From: Chloroflexota bacterium
GTDB lineage: Bacteria > Chloroflexota > Anaerolineae > UBA2200
NCBI GenBank assembly: GCA_014360755.1
Contig: JACIWX010000015.1
Coordinates: forward strand, 1 to 32,592
Direction of reading: 5' to 3'
Length of the DNA stretch: 32,592 nt
Below, piece by piece: positions 1 through 7,944 of the stretch. Both the position numbers and the translations under genes were made by a program. How positions within the stretch are numbered: the stretch's first letter is position 1; each line of letters begins with the position of its first letter. A model generated the notes under the pieces. It did no database searches. It saw only the letters and a program-made list of their open reading frames with translations, and had not been told where the DNA came from.

Positions 1-86
1 CTTGCGGGGGTTTGTTTATTCGTTCTCCCATTTGTTGATGGCTCTAGGCACAATAAATTGGGGGCGCAATTTATTGCGCCCCTACT
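1..86. repeat. Dispersed repeat with GCGCAATTTATTGCGCC hairpin
   Basis: The left edge holds an 'AACGAATAAACGAAT'-type repeat (reverse orientation at 11-40) followed by a palindrome at 61-85 whose arms are GGGGCGCAAT and ATTGCGCCCC. The same modules recur at 23340-23453. No convincing gene is seen before 232. Confidence 0.7.
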
Positions 87-87
87 T

Positions 88-116
88 TTGTTGTTTGTGA
101 AAGAGTAAATTATAAT
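88..116 (+). promoter_or_regulatory. Candidate promoter for plsY
   Basis: A perfect -10 box TATAAT (111-116) lies 17 bp downstream of TTGTTG (88-93), a weak -35. It precedes plsY by about 115 bp and is the only good -10 in the gap. The call is by motif only. Confidence 0.4.
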
Positions 117-231
117 GGGGGAGGATGGAACGGATGGGGAATAGCCTGGTTGATTTTACGCGGTCTGCGCAATATGTCAGCGAATGCCTGAGCAAGTGGA
201 CTGAGTAACGCCGCATGGGATACGATGGGCA

Positions 232-840
232 ATGGTTCAGATGACGGCTTTGTGGACGGGAGTGGGGTTTCTGTTGGGGGCGATGCCTTTTTCCTACTGG
301 CTGGGGCGCCTGTTCTTGCATACAGACATTCGCGCTTACGGCGATGGCAACCCGGGTGCCGCGAATGCCTGGCGGGCAGGGAAATGGCAGGTTGGCTTGC
401 CGGCGCTCCTGCTGGATTATCTGAAGGGGGCTGTGCCGGTGAGCCTGGCACAGGGGCAGGCGGGCGTCTCTGGCTGGGCGCTGTTGCCTGTTGCCCTGGC
501 GCCGGTGCTGGGGCATGCGCTCTCCCCCTTTCTGCGCTTCAAGGGCGGCAAAGCCGTCGCTGCCACCTTTGGCATCTGGACAGGCCTCACCCTCTGGGAA
601 GGACCGGTCGCCCTCGGCCTCTCCCTGGGCTTTTTCCACCGCTTCCAAGTGATTGATGCCTGGACAGTCATGATGGGCATGAGTGGGTTGTTTGGCTACT
701 TGCTGCTGCGCGGCATGGCATCCTATCTCCTGGTCATCTGGGCTGGGAATATGCTGATCCTGGTTTGGAAGCACCGCGCGGAACTGCACCAGAGGCCGCA
801 ACTGCGCCCTTGGGTGCGACATCTTTTGCAGAGAGGATGA
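232..840 (+). CDS. plsY: PlsY-type glycerol-3-phosphate acyltransferase
   Basis: Integral membrane acyltransferase family that moves an acyl group from acyl-phosphate to glycerol-3-phosphate, the first step of phosphatidic acid synthesis. The 202-residue length is normal for the family. The three family motifs are visible: GDGNPGAANAWR (residues 37-48, variant of the usual SGNxGATN), LDYLKG (61-66) and GHALSPFLRFKGGKAVA (94-110). The rest is hydrophobic helices. Start ATG 232 is chosen because it is the first in frame; ATG 241 is an alternative. The stop abuts the TTG start of the glycosyltransferase, so the two are probably co-transcribed. Because of that partner, the true acceptor could be a glycolipid intermediate instead of glycerol-3-phosphate. 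The family call is firm and the substrate is inferred. Confidence 0.9.
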   Translation: MVQMTALWTGVGFLLGAMPFSYWLGRLFLHTDIRAYGDGNPGAANAWRAGKWQVGLPALLLDYLKGAVPVSLAQGQAGVSGWALLPVALAPVLGHALSPFLRFKGGKAVAATFGIWTGLTLWEGPVALGLSLGFFHRFQVIDAWTVMMGMSGLFGYLLLRGMASYLLVIWAGNMLILVWKHRAELHQRPQLRPWVRHLLQRG

Positions 841-2001
841 TTGGCTGCTTTTTGGATTCAGCATCAATATAGCCTCCTCGTTTTCCTGGGGGTGTTGCTG
901 TGCATCGCCCTGAGCAATGGCTGGGCATGGCGGCGGCTGGGTACGCACCCCATGCCGTCTGTCTTTCCCCATCTGGCTGTGCTCATTCCCGTGCGGAACG
1001 AGGAGCGGAACATTGCGGATTGCGTGCGCTCACTCCTGGCGCAGGACTATCCGGATTTCGAGTTGCTGCTCCTCGACGATGCATCGCATGATGGCTCGGC
1101 GAGGGTGATGAATGAGTTAGCCAGTCAAGACGGGCGCGTGCGGGTGATGCAGGGCGAGCCGCTTCCCCTGGGCTGGCTGGGCAAGCATTGGGCTTGTCAC
1201 CAACTGGCGCAGGCAGCGCGGGGCGATTTCCTGCTCTTCCTGGATGCCGACACGCGCTATCAGCCCCAGGCGTTGCGCCTGGCAATGGCGGCGCTCCTGG
1301 CAGAGGGGGCGGACTTGATCTCCGTATTCCCGCGGCAAAAGGTCGGTTCCTGGGCAGAGCGGTTGATGGTGCCGGTGATGCACTGGGGCATTTTCTCCTT
1401 CTTGCCCCTGGCGCTGGCGTACCACCTGCCTGTCCCTGCCCTGGCGGTATCCAATGGCCAGTTTATGCTTTTTCGCCGCAGTGCCTACGAGCAAATTGGA
1501 GGCCATGCGGCGGTGCGGCAGAACATTGCGGACGACAGAGCGCTGACGCGCCGGCTGCATGCACAGGGGCTGCGCTGGCGCTTATTGGACGGCGGGGACT
1601 ATGTCTACTGTCACATGTACCGTAACTTCCGTGAGGTGTATGAGGGTTTTAGCAAGAGCCTGTTCGCCTTCTTCGATTACAATGCTCCCCTTTTTCTCTT
1701 CGTCTGGCTGTGGCTGCTCGTCCTGTTCTGGGAACCGTGGACTGTGCTGGCGCTGGGCTGGATGGGCATCGCCGTTTCGGCGGTCAACATCACCCTTGCC
1801 GTGCAGGCGATCCTCCTCTCCCTGCTGCTCTGGGGTCTGACCTATTGGCGCTTTGGGTACAGGCTCTATCTGGCGCTGTGCTATCCTTGCAGCATTCTGC
1901 TGGCAGTGATGATCGCGCTGAGCTCGCTGTATCTGACGCTGTCTGGGCGCGGGACGTGGAAAGGGCGCCGGTTGGGGCGCGCTCTGCACTCTCAGCGGTG
2001 A
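841..2001 (+). CDS. Membrane-anchored family 2 glycosyltransferase
   Basis: A 386-residue GT-A fold glycosyltransferase with one N-terminal membrane helix (about 12-30) and several C-terminal ones (about 280-380). The donor-binding domain shows IPVRNEERNIADC (49-61), LLLDDASHDGS (76-86), the metal-binding DxD in FLDADTRY, and a late acceptor-site block with DDRALTRRLHAQGLRW, the usual (D)...QxxRW region. This arrangement resembles CrtQ-like (carotenoid) and HpnB-like (hopanoid-associated) glycosyltransferases, but the substrate cannot be read from sequence. TTG at 841 is the start: it follows the plsY TGA without a gap, has an AGAGAGG ribosome site at 831-836 inside plsY, and the ATG at 837 is in a frame that closes quickly. 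Translational coupling with plsY suggests a joint role in making a glycosylated membrane lipid. Confidence 0.85.
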   Translation: MAAFWIQHQYSLLVFLGVLLCIALSNGWAWRRLGTHPMPSVFPHLAVLIPVRNEERNIADCVRSLLAQDYPDFELLLLDDASHDGSARVMNELASQDGRVRVMQGEPLPLGWLGKHWACHQLAQAARGDFLLFLDADTRYQPQALRLAMAALLAEGADLISVFPRQKVGSWAERLMVPVMHWGIFSFLPLALAYHLPVPALAVSNGQFMLFRRSAYEQIGGHAAVRQNIADDRALTRRLHAQGLRWRLLDGGDYVYCHMYRNFREVYEGFSKSLFAFFDYNAPLFLFVWLWLLVLFWEPWTVLALGWMGIAVSAVNITLAVQAILLSLLLWGLTYWRFGYRLYLALCYPCSILLAVMIALSSLYLTLSGRGTWKGRRLGRALHSQR

Positions 2002-2530
2002 GCGGGGCGGTCTAGCGCTGAGCATGCAGGGAGGCAGAAAGCCCTCAACAAATGAAGAACGAATAAACGAATCCCCCCTACACCCCCCTTACTAAGGGGG
2101 GTATGGGGGGATAAACCCCCTTACCAAGGGGATGTGTAGGGGCGAACCTTGTGTTCGCCCCTGCACGTCTCTCCCGTTGTCATTCTGAGCCGCGTAGCGG
2201 CGAAGAATCTCCCCCAGTTCCACGAGGCCTCTTCGTTGTACTCAGGGCAGGCTCTTCGGTTTCGCCTCAGAGTGACACATGAAGCCATCTTCCTCTGGGC
2301 GTGGGAGCCTAGGTGCTGCCAAAGGTGCCATTCAGAGCATGTTTCTGGGCGGATATCGCCAGGGAATCAATTCCCTGGCTGCAACGAGAAAGTCGGCTAA
2401 AGCCGACTGGGGGTCGCCCGCAGCCCCCTTCAGGGAGCTCCCACCGTTTGAGCCAGGGATTTCAATCTTTGGCGCGCCCCTACATTTCCTGGTGCGCTTC
2501 AGGGCAGATGCCGCCGTCCACGCCAAGCGA
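2002..2530. repeat. Intergenic composite repeat block A
   Basis: No gene is seen here. From left to right it holds an AACGAATAAACGAAT module (2057-2072), CCCCCTTAC/GTAAGGGGG-like palindromes (2080-2135), a GGGGCGAAC/GTTCGCCCC hairpin (2138-2162), a TTGTCATTCTGAG + CGCGTAGCGGCG module (2176-2210), CTTCGTTGTACTCAGGGCAGG (2232-2252), CAGGGAATCAATTCCCTGG (2361-2379) and a one-base variant of AGTCGGCTGAAGCCGACT (2392-2410). The same modules in the same order recur in other gaps of the window. Confidence 0.85.
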
Positions 2531-2561
2531 TTCTGTCTGAAACATTGTGTCAGTCGCCAAA

Positions 2562-2591
2562 TTGACGTTATGGGCGTGTCTGTGGTACAAT
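2562..2591 (+). promoter_or_regulatory. Candidate promoter of cytochrome c operon
   Basis: TTGACG (2562-2567) and TACAAT (2586-2591) separated by 18 bp, about 40 bp before the ribosome site AAAGGAGGAAA and ATG 2632. This is a good sigma-70-type match in otherwise repeat-free sequence. Confidence 0.6.
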
Positions 2592-2631
2592 TCTCGTAGC
2601 GTAACTTGACCCCGCAAAGGAGGAAAGCAAC

Positions 2632-3126
2632 ATGCGACGTCTCGAAATGTTTGTGGCTATTCTGGTCGCTGTGATCATTGTAGTGGGCGCATGTACGAAG
2701 ACCCCGACCCCTACTGTGCCTCCCACAGTGCCCCCTGCAGCGACGCCTACTCCAGAGTCCACGGTTCCAGTTCCACAGCCAACCACCCCTGCCCCGCCCG
2801 TAACTGGCCCCACTGTGGGTGAATTAGCAAGCGCAGGCCAGCCCCTGTACGTTGCCTCGTGTGCGCATTGCCACGGTGCTACGGCTCAAGGCTCATCCGC
2901 GCCAGCGCTCATCGGCCCCAATGCCAAGCTCGACCGGTTCGGCAATGCTCAGGCATTGCTGCAATACATGAGCAGGAGCATGCCACCGAATGCACCAGGC
3001 AGCCTGAGCGCTGAGCAATACCTGCGCGTGATGGCATGGCTGTTGCTCGGCAATGGCTATGTCCAGTCGGACACCGTGCTGGACCCGAACGCACTCGCTG
3101 ATCTACTGCTGATCGTGAAGAAATAG
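2632..3126 (+). CDS. Cytochrome c-type lipoprotein
   Basis: A 164-residue exported monohaem cytochrome. It has an N-terminal hydrophobic segment ending in a lipobox (VVGAC, Cys21), so it is probably lipid-anchored outside the membrane. A Pro/Thr-rich linker (about 22-62) follows, then a cytochrome c domain with the haem-binding CAHCH motif (Cys77, Cys80, His81). A likely distal haem ligand is Met117 in SMPPNAPGSLS, the usual late motif of small c-type cytochromes. A strong AAAGGAGG ribosome site fixes ATG 2632. It lies 11 bp before the membrane protein gene at 3138, so the two form an operon, suggesting electron transfer to or from that protein. Family assignment is firm; the redox partner is unknown. 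Confidence 0.9.
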   Translation: MRRLEMFVAILVAVIIVVGACTKTPTPTVPPTVPPAATPTPESTVPVPQPTTPAPPVTGPTVGELASAGQPLYVASCAHCHGATAQGSSAPALIGPNAKLDRFGNAQALLQYMSRSMPPNAPGSLSAEQYLRVMAWLLLGNGYVQSDTVLDPNALADLLLIVKK

Positions 3127-3137
3127 GAGGGAAAAAT

Positions 3138-3824
3138 ATGTCCAATACGAGAATGACCAAGCCAATGGATGTTTGGATAACCATCCTCGCGCTCGGTTCC
3201 CTGTGGGGATTTTCCGAGGTCGTGGTGAACGGGCTCATCCAGCGTGCCGGCCTGCCCTTCCGCGCCGCCATCCTGACCGGCATTGGCTTTTGTCTCATGG
3301 CAATTGCCGTTGCCCTGTTCCGGAAGCCATGGATGCTGGCGGGCATCGCTGTGGTCGCCATCCTGTGCAAGCAACTGGTGGTGCCCATCCTGCACGTCTC
3401 TGTCCTGTGCAAAGCCAACTCCTGCCTGGCGGTGCTCTTGGAAGGCTTGGCGCTCGCAGGCGCAGTGAGCCTTGCCGGGCGTGTCCTGCTCCAGCGGGGA
3501 GTCGCCCGCGCTGGCACGGGGGCGGCTGGGGCATTGCTTGCCGCCGGCGCTTTTCATTATCTGGGCATCCGCCTGGCTCCTTGCCAGTACCTCTTGTCCT
3601 TCAACCGCCCGGGCGGATTGCTGGCTTTCCTGGTTGCGGAAGGCGTGCCCTGGGCAATTTCCTCTGCCCTGCTCTTCCCACTGGGCTATCGCATCGGGGA
3701 ATGGCTGGAAGCGAACGTCCTGTCGCTGCGCCTGCGCCAACCGGTCGCCTACTATGCGGCTAACGCTGGCCTTATCGCTGCTTGCTGGGCAGCCAGCGCC
3801 GTAGCCATTGCGGCGGGCTTTTAG
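3138..3824 (+). CDS. Polytopic membrane protein, function unknown
   Basis: A 228-residue, very hydrophobic protein with about six membrane segments. The family is not recognised. Visible features are LGSLWGFSEVVVNG in the first helix and four cysteines in or near helices (VAILCKQLVV, SVLCKANSC, RLAPCQYLL) that might hold a metal or form disulfides. GGAGGG ends 8 bp before ATG 3138 and the gene follows the cytochrome c gene by 11 bp, so it is probably translated from the same mRNA. A role as membrane partner of the cytochrome is inference from position alone. Confidence 0.75.
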   Translation: MSNTRMTKPMDVWITILALGSLWGFSEVVVNGLIQRAGLPFRAAILTGIGFCLMAIAVALFRKPWMLAGIAVVAILCKQLVVPILHVSVLCKANSCLAVLLEGLALAGAVSLAGRVLLQRGVARAGTGAAGALLAAGAFHYLGIRLAPCQYLLSFNRPGGLLAFLVAEGVPWAISSALLFPLGYRIGEWLEANVLSLRLRQPVAYYAANAGLIAACWAASAVAIAAGF

Positions 3825-3892
3825 GGAGCGCAACCCCTGGGGCGGGGGATACGGAGGGAAATGGAACATATTGCGCCCCAGTGAGGATGACG

Positions 3893-4531
3893 ATGAAATA
3901 TGATCCAGACCTCCAACGCCGTCGTTCCATCCGTTTGAAGGGATACGATTATTCCCAGAGCGGGGCGTATTTTGTGACGATTTGCGTCCAGGATCGGACG
4001 TGTCTGTTTGGCGAAGTAATAAATGGTGAAATGCGCTTGAATGAATGGGGGCAAGTCGTTCAAGCGGCATGGCAGGATTTGCCCAATCACCTTTCCCACG
4101 TCCAATTGGACGAATTTGTGGTGATGCCCAATCACGTGCACGGCATTATCATGATCACGGATGACGCGGACCACGTAGGGGCGGGTTCCAAACCCACCCT
4201 TAGGGCGGGTTCCAAACCCACCCCTAGGGCAGGTTTGGAACCTGCCCCTACGACAACAACAACCGTCTGCACGGATGCGGACACGCGGAAACGCCACGGG
4301 TTGCCCGAAATTGTACGACAATTCAAAACGTTTTCCGCCCGGCGGATCAATGAATGCCGCCATACCCCGGGCAGCCCGGTCTGGCAACGCAATTATTACG
4401 AACATGTGATCCGAGACGAAGAGGATTTGCAACGCATTCGTCAATATATCGTGGATAATCCCGCCAATTGGGCAAAGGATGAGGATAACCCCAACCTATG
4501 GCGCGGCAATAGGGGCGGGTCCATGCGGTAA
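3893..4531 (+). CDS. REP-associated tyrosine transposase (RAYT, Y1_Tnp family)
   Basis: A single-strand DNA transposase of the HUH Y1 class that acts on REP palindromes. The N-terminus (SIRLKGYDYSQSGAYFVTI, residues 12-30) is typical of the group. The metal-binding site is PNHVHG (His81 and His83) and the probable catalytic tyrosine is Tyr185 in IRQYIVDNPANW. Length is 212 residues counted from ATG 3893, preferred because AGG ends 6 bp before it; GTG 3881 and ATG 3887 are alternatives. Residues 95-120 are encoded by a REP-like repeat inserted in frame between the HUH strand and the helix starting KRHGLPEIVRQFK. That loop is where family members tolerate length change, so the enzyme may still work. 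Copies of the same REP type lie just downstream, the usual arrangement for a RAYT and its substrates. Confidence 0.88.
   Translation: MKYDPDLQRRRSIRLKGYDYSQSGAYFVTICVQDRTCLFGEVINGEMRLNEWGQVVQAAWQDLPNHLSHVQLDEFVVMPNHVHGIIMITDDADHVGAGSKPTLRAGSKPTPRAGLEPAPTTTTTVCTDADTRKRHGLPEIVRQFKTFSARRINECRHTPGSPVWQRNYYEHVIRDEEDLQRIRQYIVDNPANWAKDEDNPNLWRGNRGGSMR
4175..4251. repeat. REP-like palindrome inside the RAYT gene
   Basis: A 77-bp run of three linked half-palindromes (cores GGGTTCCAAACCC and GGTTTGGAACC) begins GTAGGGGCGGG and ends CTGCCCCTAC. It keeps the reading frame and is translated as repeated GSKPTLRAGSKPT-like peptide. It is the same REP type as at 4617 and 4839. Confidence 0.9.
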
Positions 4532-4532
4532 T

Positions 4533-4917
4533 GGGGGCGTGCGGTTGGCGATGTTGGGGTGGGTGTGATAACGTAGGGGCGGTGGTGATAATGTCGGGGC
4601 GGGTTCGCGTGGCGATGTAGGGGCGGGTTTGGAACCCGCCCCTACGCGACACGATCCGACGTGCCTCGCCCATGTGGGACCCGTCCATACGGGTGCGGGC
4701 AAATGCCATGTGTGGCAATGCCATGGTTGTGAACGTGTTATACGCAATGACGTCAGGGCACGGCATGTGGGGGCGTGCGGTTGGCGATGCGATGTAGGGG
4801 GGGGGTGTGATGATGTCGGGGCGGGTTCGCGTGGCAATGTAGGGGCGGGTTTGGAACCCGCCCCTACGCAACGTGCCCCGACGTGCCCCGCCCATGTGGG
4901 ATCTGCCCGTATGGGTG
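4533..4917. repeat. Duplicated REP-bearing unit downstream of RAYT
   Basis: Two direct copies of a roughly 150-165-bp unit (4533-4695 and 4769-4917) share the start GGGGGCGTGCGGTTGGCGATG and the end CGTGCC...CCCATGTGGGA. Each contains a 29-bp palindrome with 13-bp arms GTAGGGGCGGGTT and AACCCGCCCCTAC around TGG (4617-4645 and 4839-4867), plus partial GTCGGGGCGGGTT copies. The stretch to 5093 holds no gene; open frames across it are repeat translations. Confidence 0.88.
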
Positions 4918-5093
4918 ATCGCGGATCTCCTCCGCGTGGAGATCGTGACGAAGAGGAGCATTGCGCGCAGATAGAGCAATTTGCGCGAAGCATCCGCCTA
5001 GTCAGCAAATGAGAAAGCAAACGAATGACGGCGGAGGTGATGGGAAGGGAAGGCTGGTTTGTGAGAAGGTAGGGACAAGAAAAGGAGACAAAA

Positions 5094-6788
5094 ATGAATC
5101 AAGTCAAGTATAAGCATATCTTTTTGGGGATAGCGCTCGCGAGTTCCCTCTTGGTCGGGTCATTTCTGCTGTTGGCTAGGACGCAGACAGCCCGTGCTGA
5201 CCCGGGTAGCCTGTTCGTTGCGCCTGGTGGGAGCGGCAGCAGTTGCTCTCAGGCAAGCCCCTGCGCCCTGCAGACTGCCCTGAGCATGGCAAGCGATGGG
5301 GATGTCATCTACCTTGCCGCTGGCGTGTACACGGGCACTGGTGCGGCGGTCATCACCATTACGCGCAGCATCACCCTCTACGGTGGCTGGGATGGGAGCA
5401 TGGCGCAGCCGGTCGTGCGCGACCCGGTGCGGTATGCCAGCATCATGGATGGTGAGGGGCAGCGCCGCGGCATCTACATCAACAGCCCGATTACTCCCAC
5501 GATAGATGGCTGCACCATCGTGCGCCGCAACGCCACCGCGGGGCCAGCCGCTGGTCGTGGCGGTGGCATCTACAGCTACCGTGCGGTGGTGCTGGCGCAC
5601 AATGTGGTCAGTGGCTGCGTTGCCACCACCTCTGATGCACAGGATGGCTATGGCGGAGGCATCTATGTAGAAGCCGGTCCGAGCGCTGCCCTCGTCGCCA
5701 ACCGGGTAGAAGGCAACATTGCCGCAACTGCTTATCGTGGGCGCGGCGGCGGGATAGCCGTCATAGGCGGGGTGGGGGTGATTGTGGCGGATAACCTCAT
5801 CCTGTCCAACACGGCAAGCCTGACAGGCGGACTGGGCTACGGCGGCGGCCTGTGGATGAGCAACGCACCGTTGGCGACGGTAAGAGGCAACATCGTGGAG
5901 CACAACATCGCCCAGGTTGGCAGTGCTCCTGCCCTAGGCAGTAGGGGCGGCGGCATGTGCGCCGAGTGGAGCAACGGCCTGATCCTGACCGGCAATATCA
6001 TGCGCCACAATAGCGCTAGCGCTTCCGGCAACGGTTCCGGCGGCGGCATGCATCTTCGCGGTACGCACGATGTCTTGGTGCAGGGCAACCTCCTGCAAGG
6101 CAATGTGGCTTGCTCCAGTCTGTCACCAATGTTCTGCGGTATTGGCGGAGCCCTGTACATGTACGCGTCTCAGCGCGCGCTGCTGGACGCTAACCAGTTC
6201 CTGGATAACCAAGCCAGTACGTCCCGGTGGGGCTATGGCGGCGCGGTGTACTTCTGCCGCAACACCTCATTCACTATGACGAACAACATCGTCGTGCGCA
6301 GCCACGCCAGTTATCAGGGCGGCGGCATCGCTTTCGAAACGAGCACGACAGAACCTGTAAGCGGCACGCTGCTGCACAACACTTTCGTCAACAACAACCT
6401 TGGCATCGAAGCCGGGCGATATGCGATCCACGTCAACCGGGCATGGGTCACGCTGGCGCTGACGAACAACCTCTTCAGCGGACACGCCTACGCCGTCTAC
6501 GGCAACGCCGCGGCGACCGTTACCATGAACTGCAACCTGTTCTGGGACAACAGCCTGGGCGACATTGGCGGGGAGAATGTGGTCAACTTGGCGCCCATCA
6601 CGGGCATGGACCCGTTGCTGAACCCCACCTACCACTTGCTGGCAGGGTCACCCGCCATTGACGCTGCCCTGCCCAGCAGCGTCACGCACGATATAGACGG
6701 CGATGTGCGCCCGTACGGCGCACAGCCTGACATTGGCGCTGACGAGTGGCTCATGCATTTGCTCCACCTGCCGCTCGTGGTGCAGTGA
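5094..6788 (+). CDS. Secreted right-handed beta-helix protein (choice-of-anchor Q type)
   Basis: A 564-residue exported protein. A signal peptide spans about residues 1-35 (hydrophobic core LGIALASSLLVGSFLLL, cleavage near TARA/DP). Next is the LFVAPGGSGSSCSQASPCALQTAL block typical of proteins that begin a beta-helix. Many rungs follow with GGGIY/GGGM-type turns and repeated N-x-I/V-x-x-N. The end is the IDGDVRPYGAQPDIGADEW block and the hydrophobic tail LLHLPLVVQ. Such proteins are usually cell-surface polysaccharide-binding or -cleaving factors, but no catalytic residues can be pointed to here. AAAAGGAGACAAAA before ATG 5094 fixes the start. A shorter paralogue lies at 27949-29313. Confidence 0.88.
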   Translation: MNQVKYKHIFLGIALASSLLVGSFLLLARTQTARADPGSLFVAPGGSGSSCSQASPCALQTALSMASDGDVIYLAAGVYTGTGAAVITITRSITLYGGWDGSMAQPVVRDPVRYASIMDGEGQRRGIYINSPITPTIDGCTIVRRNATAGPAAGRGGGIYSYRAVVLAHNVVSGCVATTSDAQDGYGGGIYVEAGPSAALVANRVEGNIAATAYRGRGGGIAVIGGVGVIVADNLILSNTASLTGGLGYGGGLWMSNAPLATVRGNIVEHNIAQVGSAPALGSRGGGMCAEWSNGLILTGNIMRHNSASASGNGSGGGMHLRGTHDVLVQGNLLQGNVACSSLSPMFCGIGGALYMYASQRALLDANQFLDNQASTSRWGYGGAVYFCRNTSFTMTNNIVVRSHASYQGGGIAFETSTTEPVSGTLLHNTFVNNNLGIEAGRYAIHVNRAWVTLALTNNLFSGHAYAVYGNAAATVTMNCNLFWDNSLGDIGGENVVNLAPITGMDPLLNPTYHLLAGSPAIDAALPSSVTHDIDGDVRPYGAQPDIGADEWLMHLLHLPLVVQ

Positions 6789-7062
6789 AAAGGGGTTACC
6801 ACAAAGACACAAAGAGAATAGGAAATCCCAATGGGCAAATCCCTCTACGTTCTCTGCGGTGAAAAACCTTTTACCGCAGAGGACGCAGAGAGCGCAGAGG
6901 AAAATGCTTACCACAGAGCCCACAGAGAACACAGAGGAGCACAAACTTTTCTCTGTGGGTTCTGTGCCCTCTGCGGTGAAAAGGGGTTACCACAAAGACA
7001 CAAAGACACGAAGATTTTCTTTGAGTTCCTGCTTCCTCCTTTGTGTCTTCGTGTCTTGGTGG
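6789..7062. repeat. CACAAAGACACAAAG / CGCAGAGAGCGCAGAGG repeat block
   Basis: A gene-free stretch built from several copies of the 'accacaaagacac' and 'accgcagagagcgcagag' modules in both orientations. The segment 6987-7065 forms a long imperfect hairpin (TTACCACAAAGACACAAAG against CTTTGTGTCTTCGTG...GGTGG). It lies between convergent genes, so it may also end transcription. Confidence 0.85.
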
Positions 7063-7944
7063 TTAGTGTTCTTTCTCTGCGCAGCGCTCCAGCACTGCCT
7101 GTTGCCTGCCTCGGCGCCATTGCCAGAACGCGCCACGCTGCGGGGCGAACAGGAAAACAACCAGGAAGATGGCGGTCGCCACGAGCACCACCGCGGCACC
7201 GGACGCTACGTTCCAGTAGAAACTGATGTACAGCCCGCTGATGCTGGAGAAGGCGCCGATGAGCGCGGCAACTGCCATCATCGCCGGCAGGCGGCGCGTG
7301 AGCAGGTAAGCCGTTGCCCCGGGCGTCACGAGCATCGCTGCCACCAGCCCCACCCCCACCGTCTGCAGCGAAACGACCACGGTCAGCGCCAAGAGGATGA
7401 GCATAAGGTGGCGCAGCCATTCCACCGGCAGGCGCAGCGTGGTGGCAAGCACCGGATCGAAGGAGATGACGAGGAACTCTTTGTAGAACAGGGCGATGGT
7501 CGCCAGGACCAGCACGGTCAATGCCCCCGTCAGCCACAGGTCGCCCGTGCTCACGCCCAGCACGTTGCCGAAAAGGATGTGCGTCAAATCCACGGCGTAG
7601 GTGCGGATGGTGCTGATGAGCAGCACACCCAGGGAGAGGGCGGCGGCAAAGAGGATGCCGATAGCGGTGTCCTCCTTGATTGTCCCCTGCCGGGAGAAGA
7701 AGCCAATGCCCAGCGCGACGAGCACGGCTGCTGCCAAGGCGCCAATGAGCAGGTTGCCCTTCAGCAGGTAGGCGATGGCAATGCCGGGCAGGATGGCGTG
7801 CGCCAGGGCATCGCCGATGAACGCCATCCCGCGCAGGACGACGTAACAGCCAATTACGGCGCACAGGATGCCCACCATGAGCGAAGCGAGCAGCCCGCGC
7901 TGCATGAAGCCATAAGCCAGGGGAGCGGTCAGCCAGGTGATCAT
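7063..7944 (-). CDS. znuB: Zinc/manganese ABC transporter permease
   Basis: A 293-residue inner-membrane permease of the metal-uptake (cluster 9, ABC-3) family. It has about eight or nine hydrophobic helices and the family signature segments GMAFIGDALAHAILPGIAIAYLL and TIRTYAVDLTHILFGNVLGVS. ATG 7944 is chosen because its A-T-G overlaps the TGA of the ATPase gene (ATGA), the usual coupling in such operons; the open frame continues upstream to 7980. It should import zinc or manganese with the ATPase (7941-8756) and the binding protein (9359-10315). The metal is inferred from the histidine-rich binding protein and the Fur-type regulator in the locus. Confidence 0.92.
   Translation of the reverse strand: MITWLTAPLAYGFMQRGLLASLMVGILCAVIGCYVVLRGMAFIGDALAHAILPGIAIAYLLKGNLLIGALAAAVLVALGIGFFSRQGTIKEDTAIGILFAAALSLGVLLISTIRTYAVDLTHILFGNVLGVSTGDLWLTGALTVLVLATIALFYKEFLVISFDPVLATTLRLPVEWLRHLMLILLALTVVVSLQTVGVGLVAAMLVTPGATAYLLTRRLPAMMAVAALIGAFSSISGLYISFYWNVASGAAVVLVATAIFLVVFLFAPQRGAFWQWRRGRQQAVLERCAEKEH

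Noticed and set aside
125..208. 27-codon open frame (starts MERMGNSLVDF) between the TATAAT box and plsY, possible leader peptide
   Set aside because: The purine stretch abuts the ATG with no spacing, and there is no attenuator-like hairpin or recognisable motif.
82..972. 296-residue frame on the minus strand across plsY
   Set aside because: Antisense to a clear plsY with all family motifs; composition is typical of a shadow frame.
3057..4070. 337-residue minus-strand frame
   Set aside because: Covers the membrane protein and RAYT start in antisense; no domain pattern.
4629..5012. 127-residue plus-strand frame after the RAYT gene
   Set aside because: It is a translation of the duplicated REP unit (repeated AGLEPAPT-type peptide), with no ribosome site.
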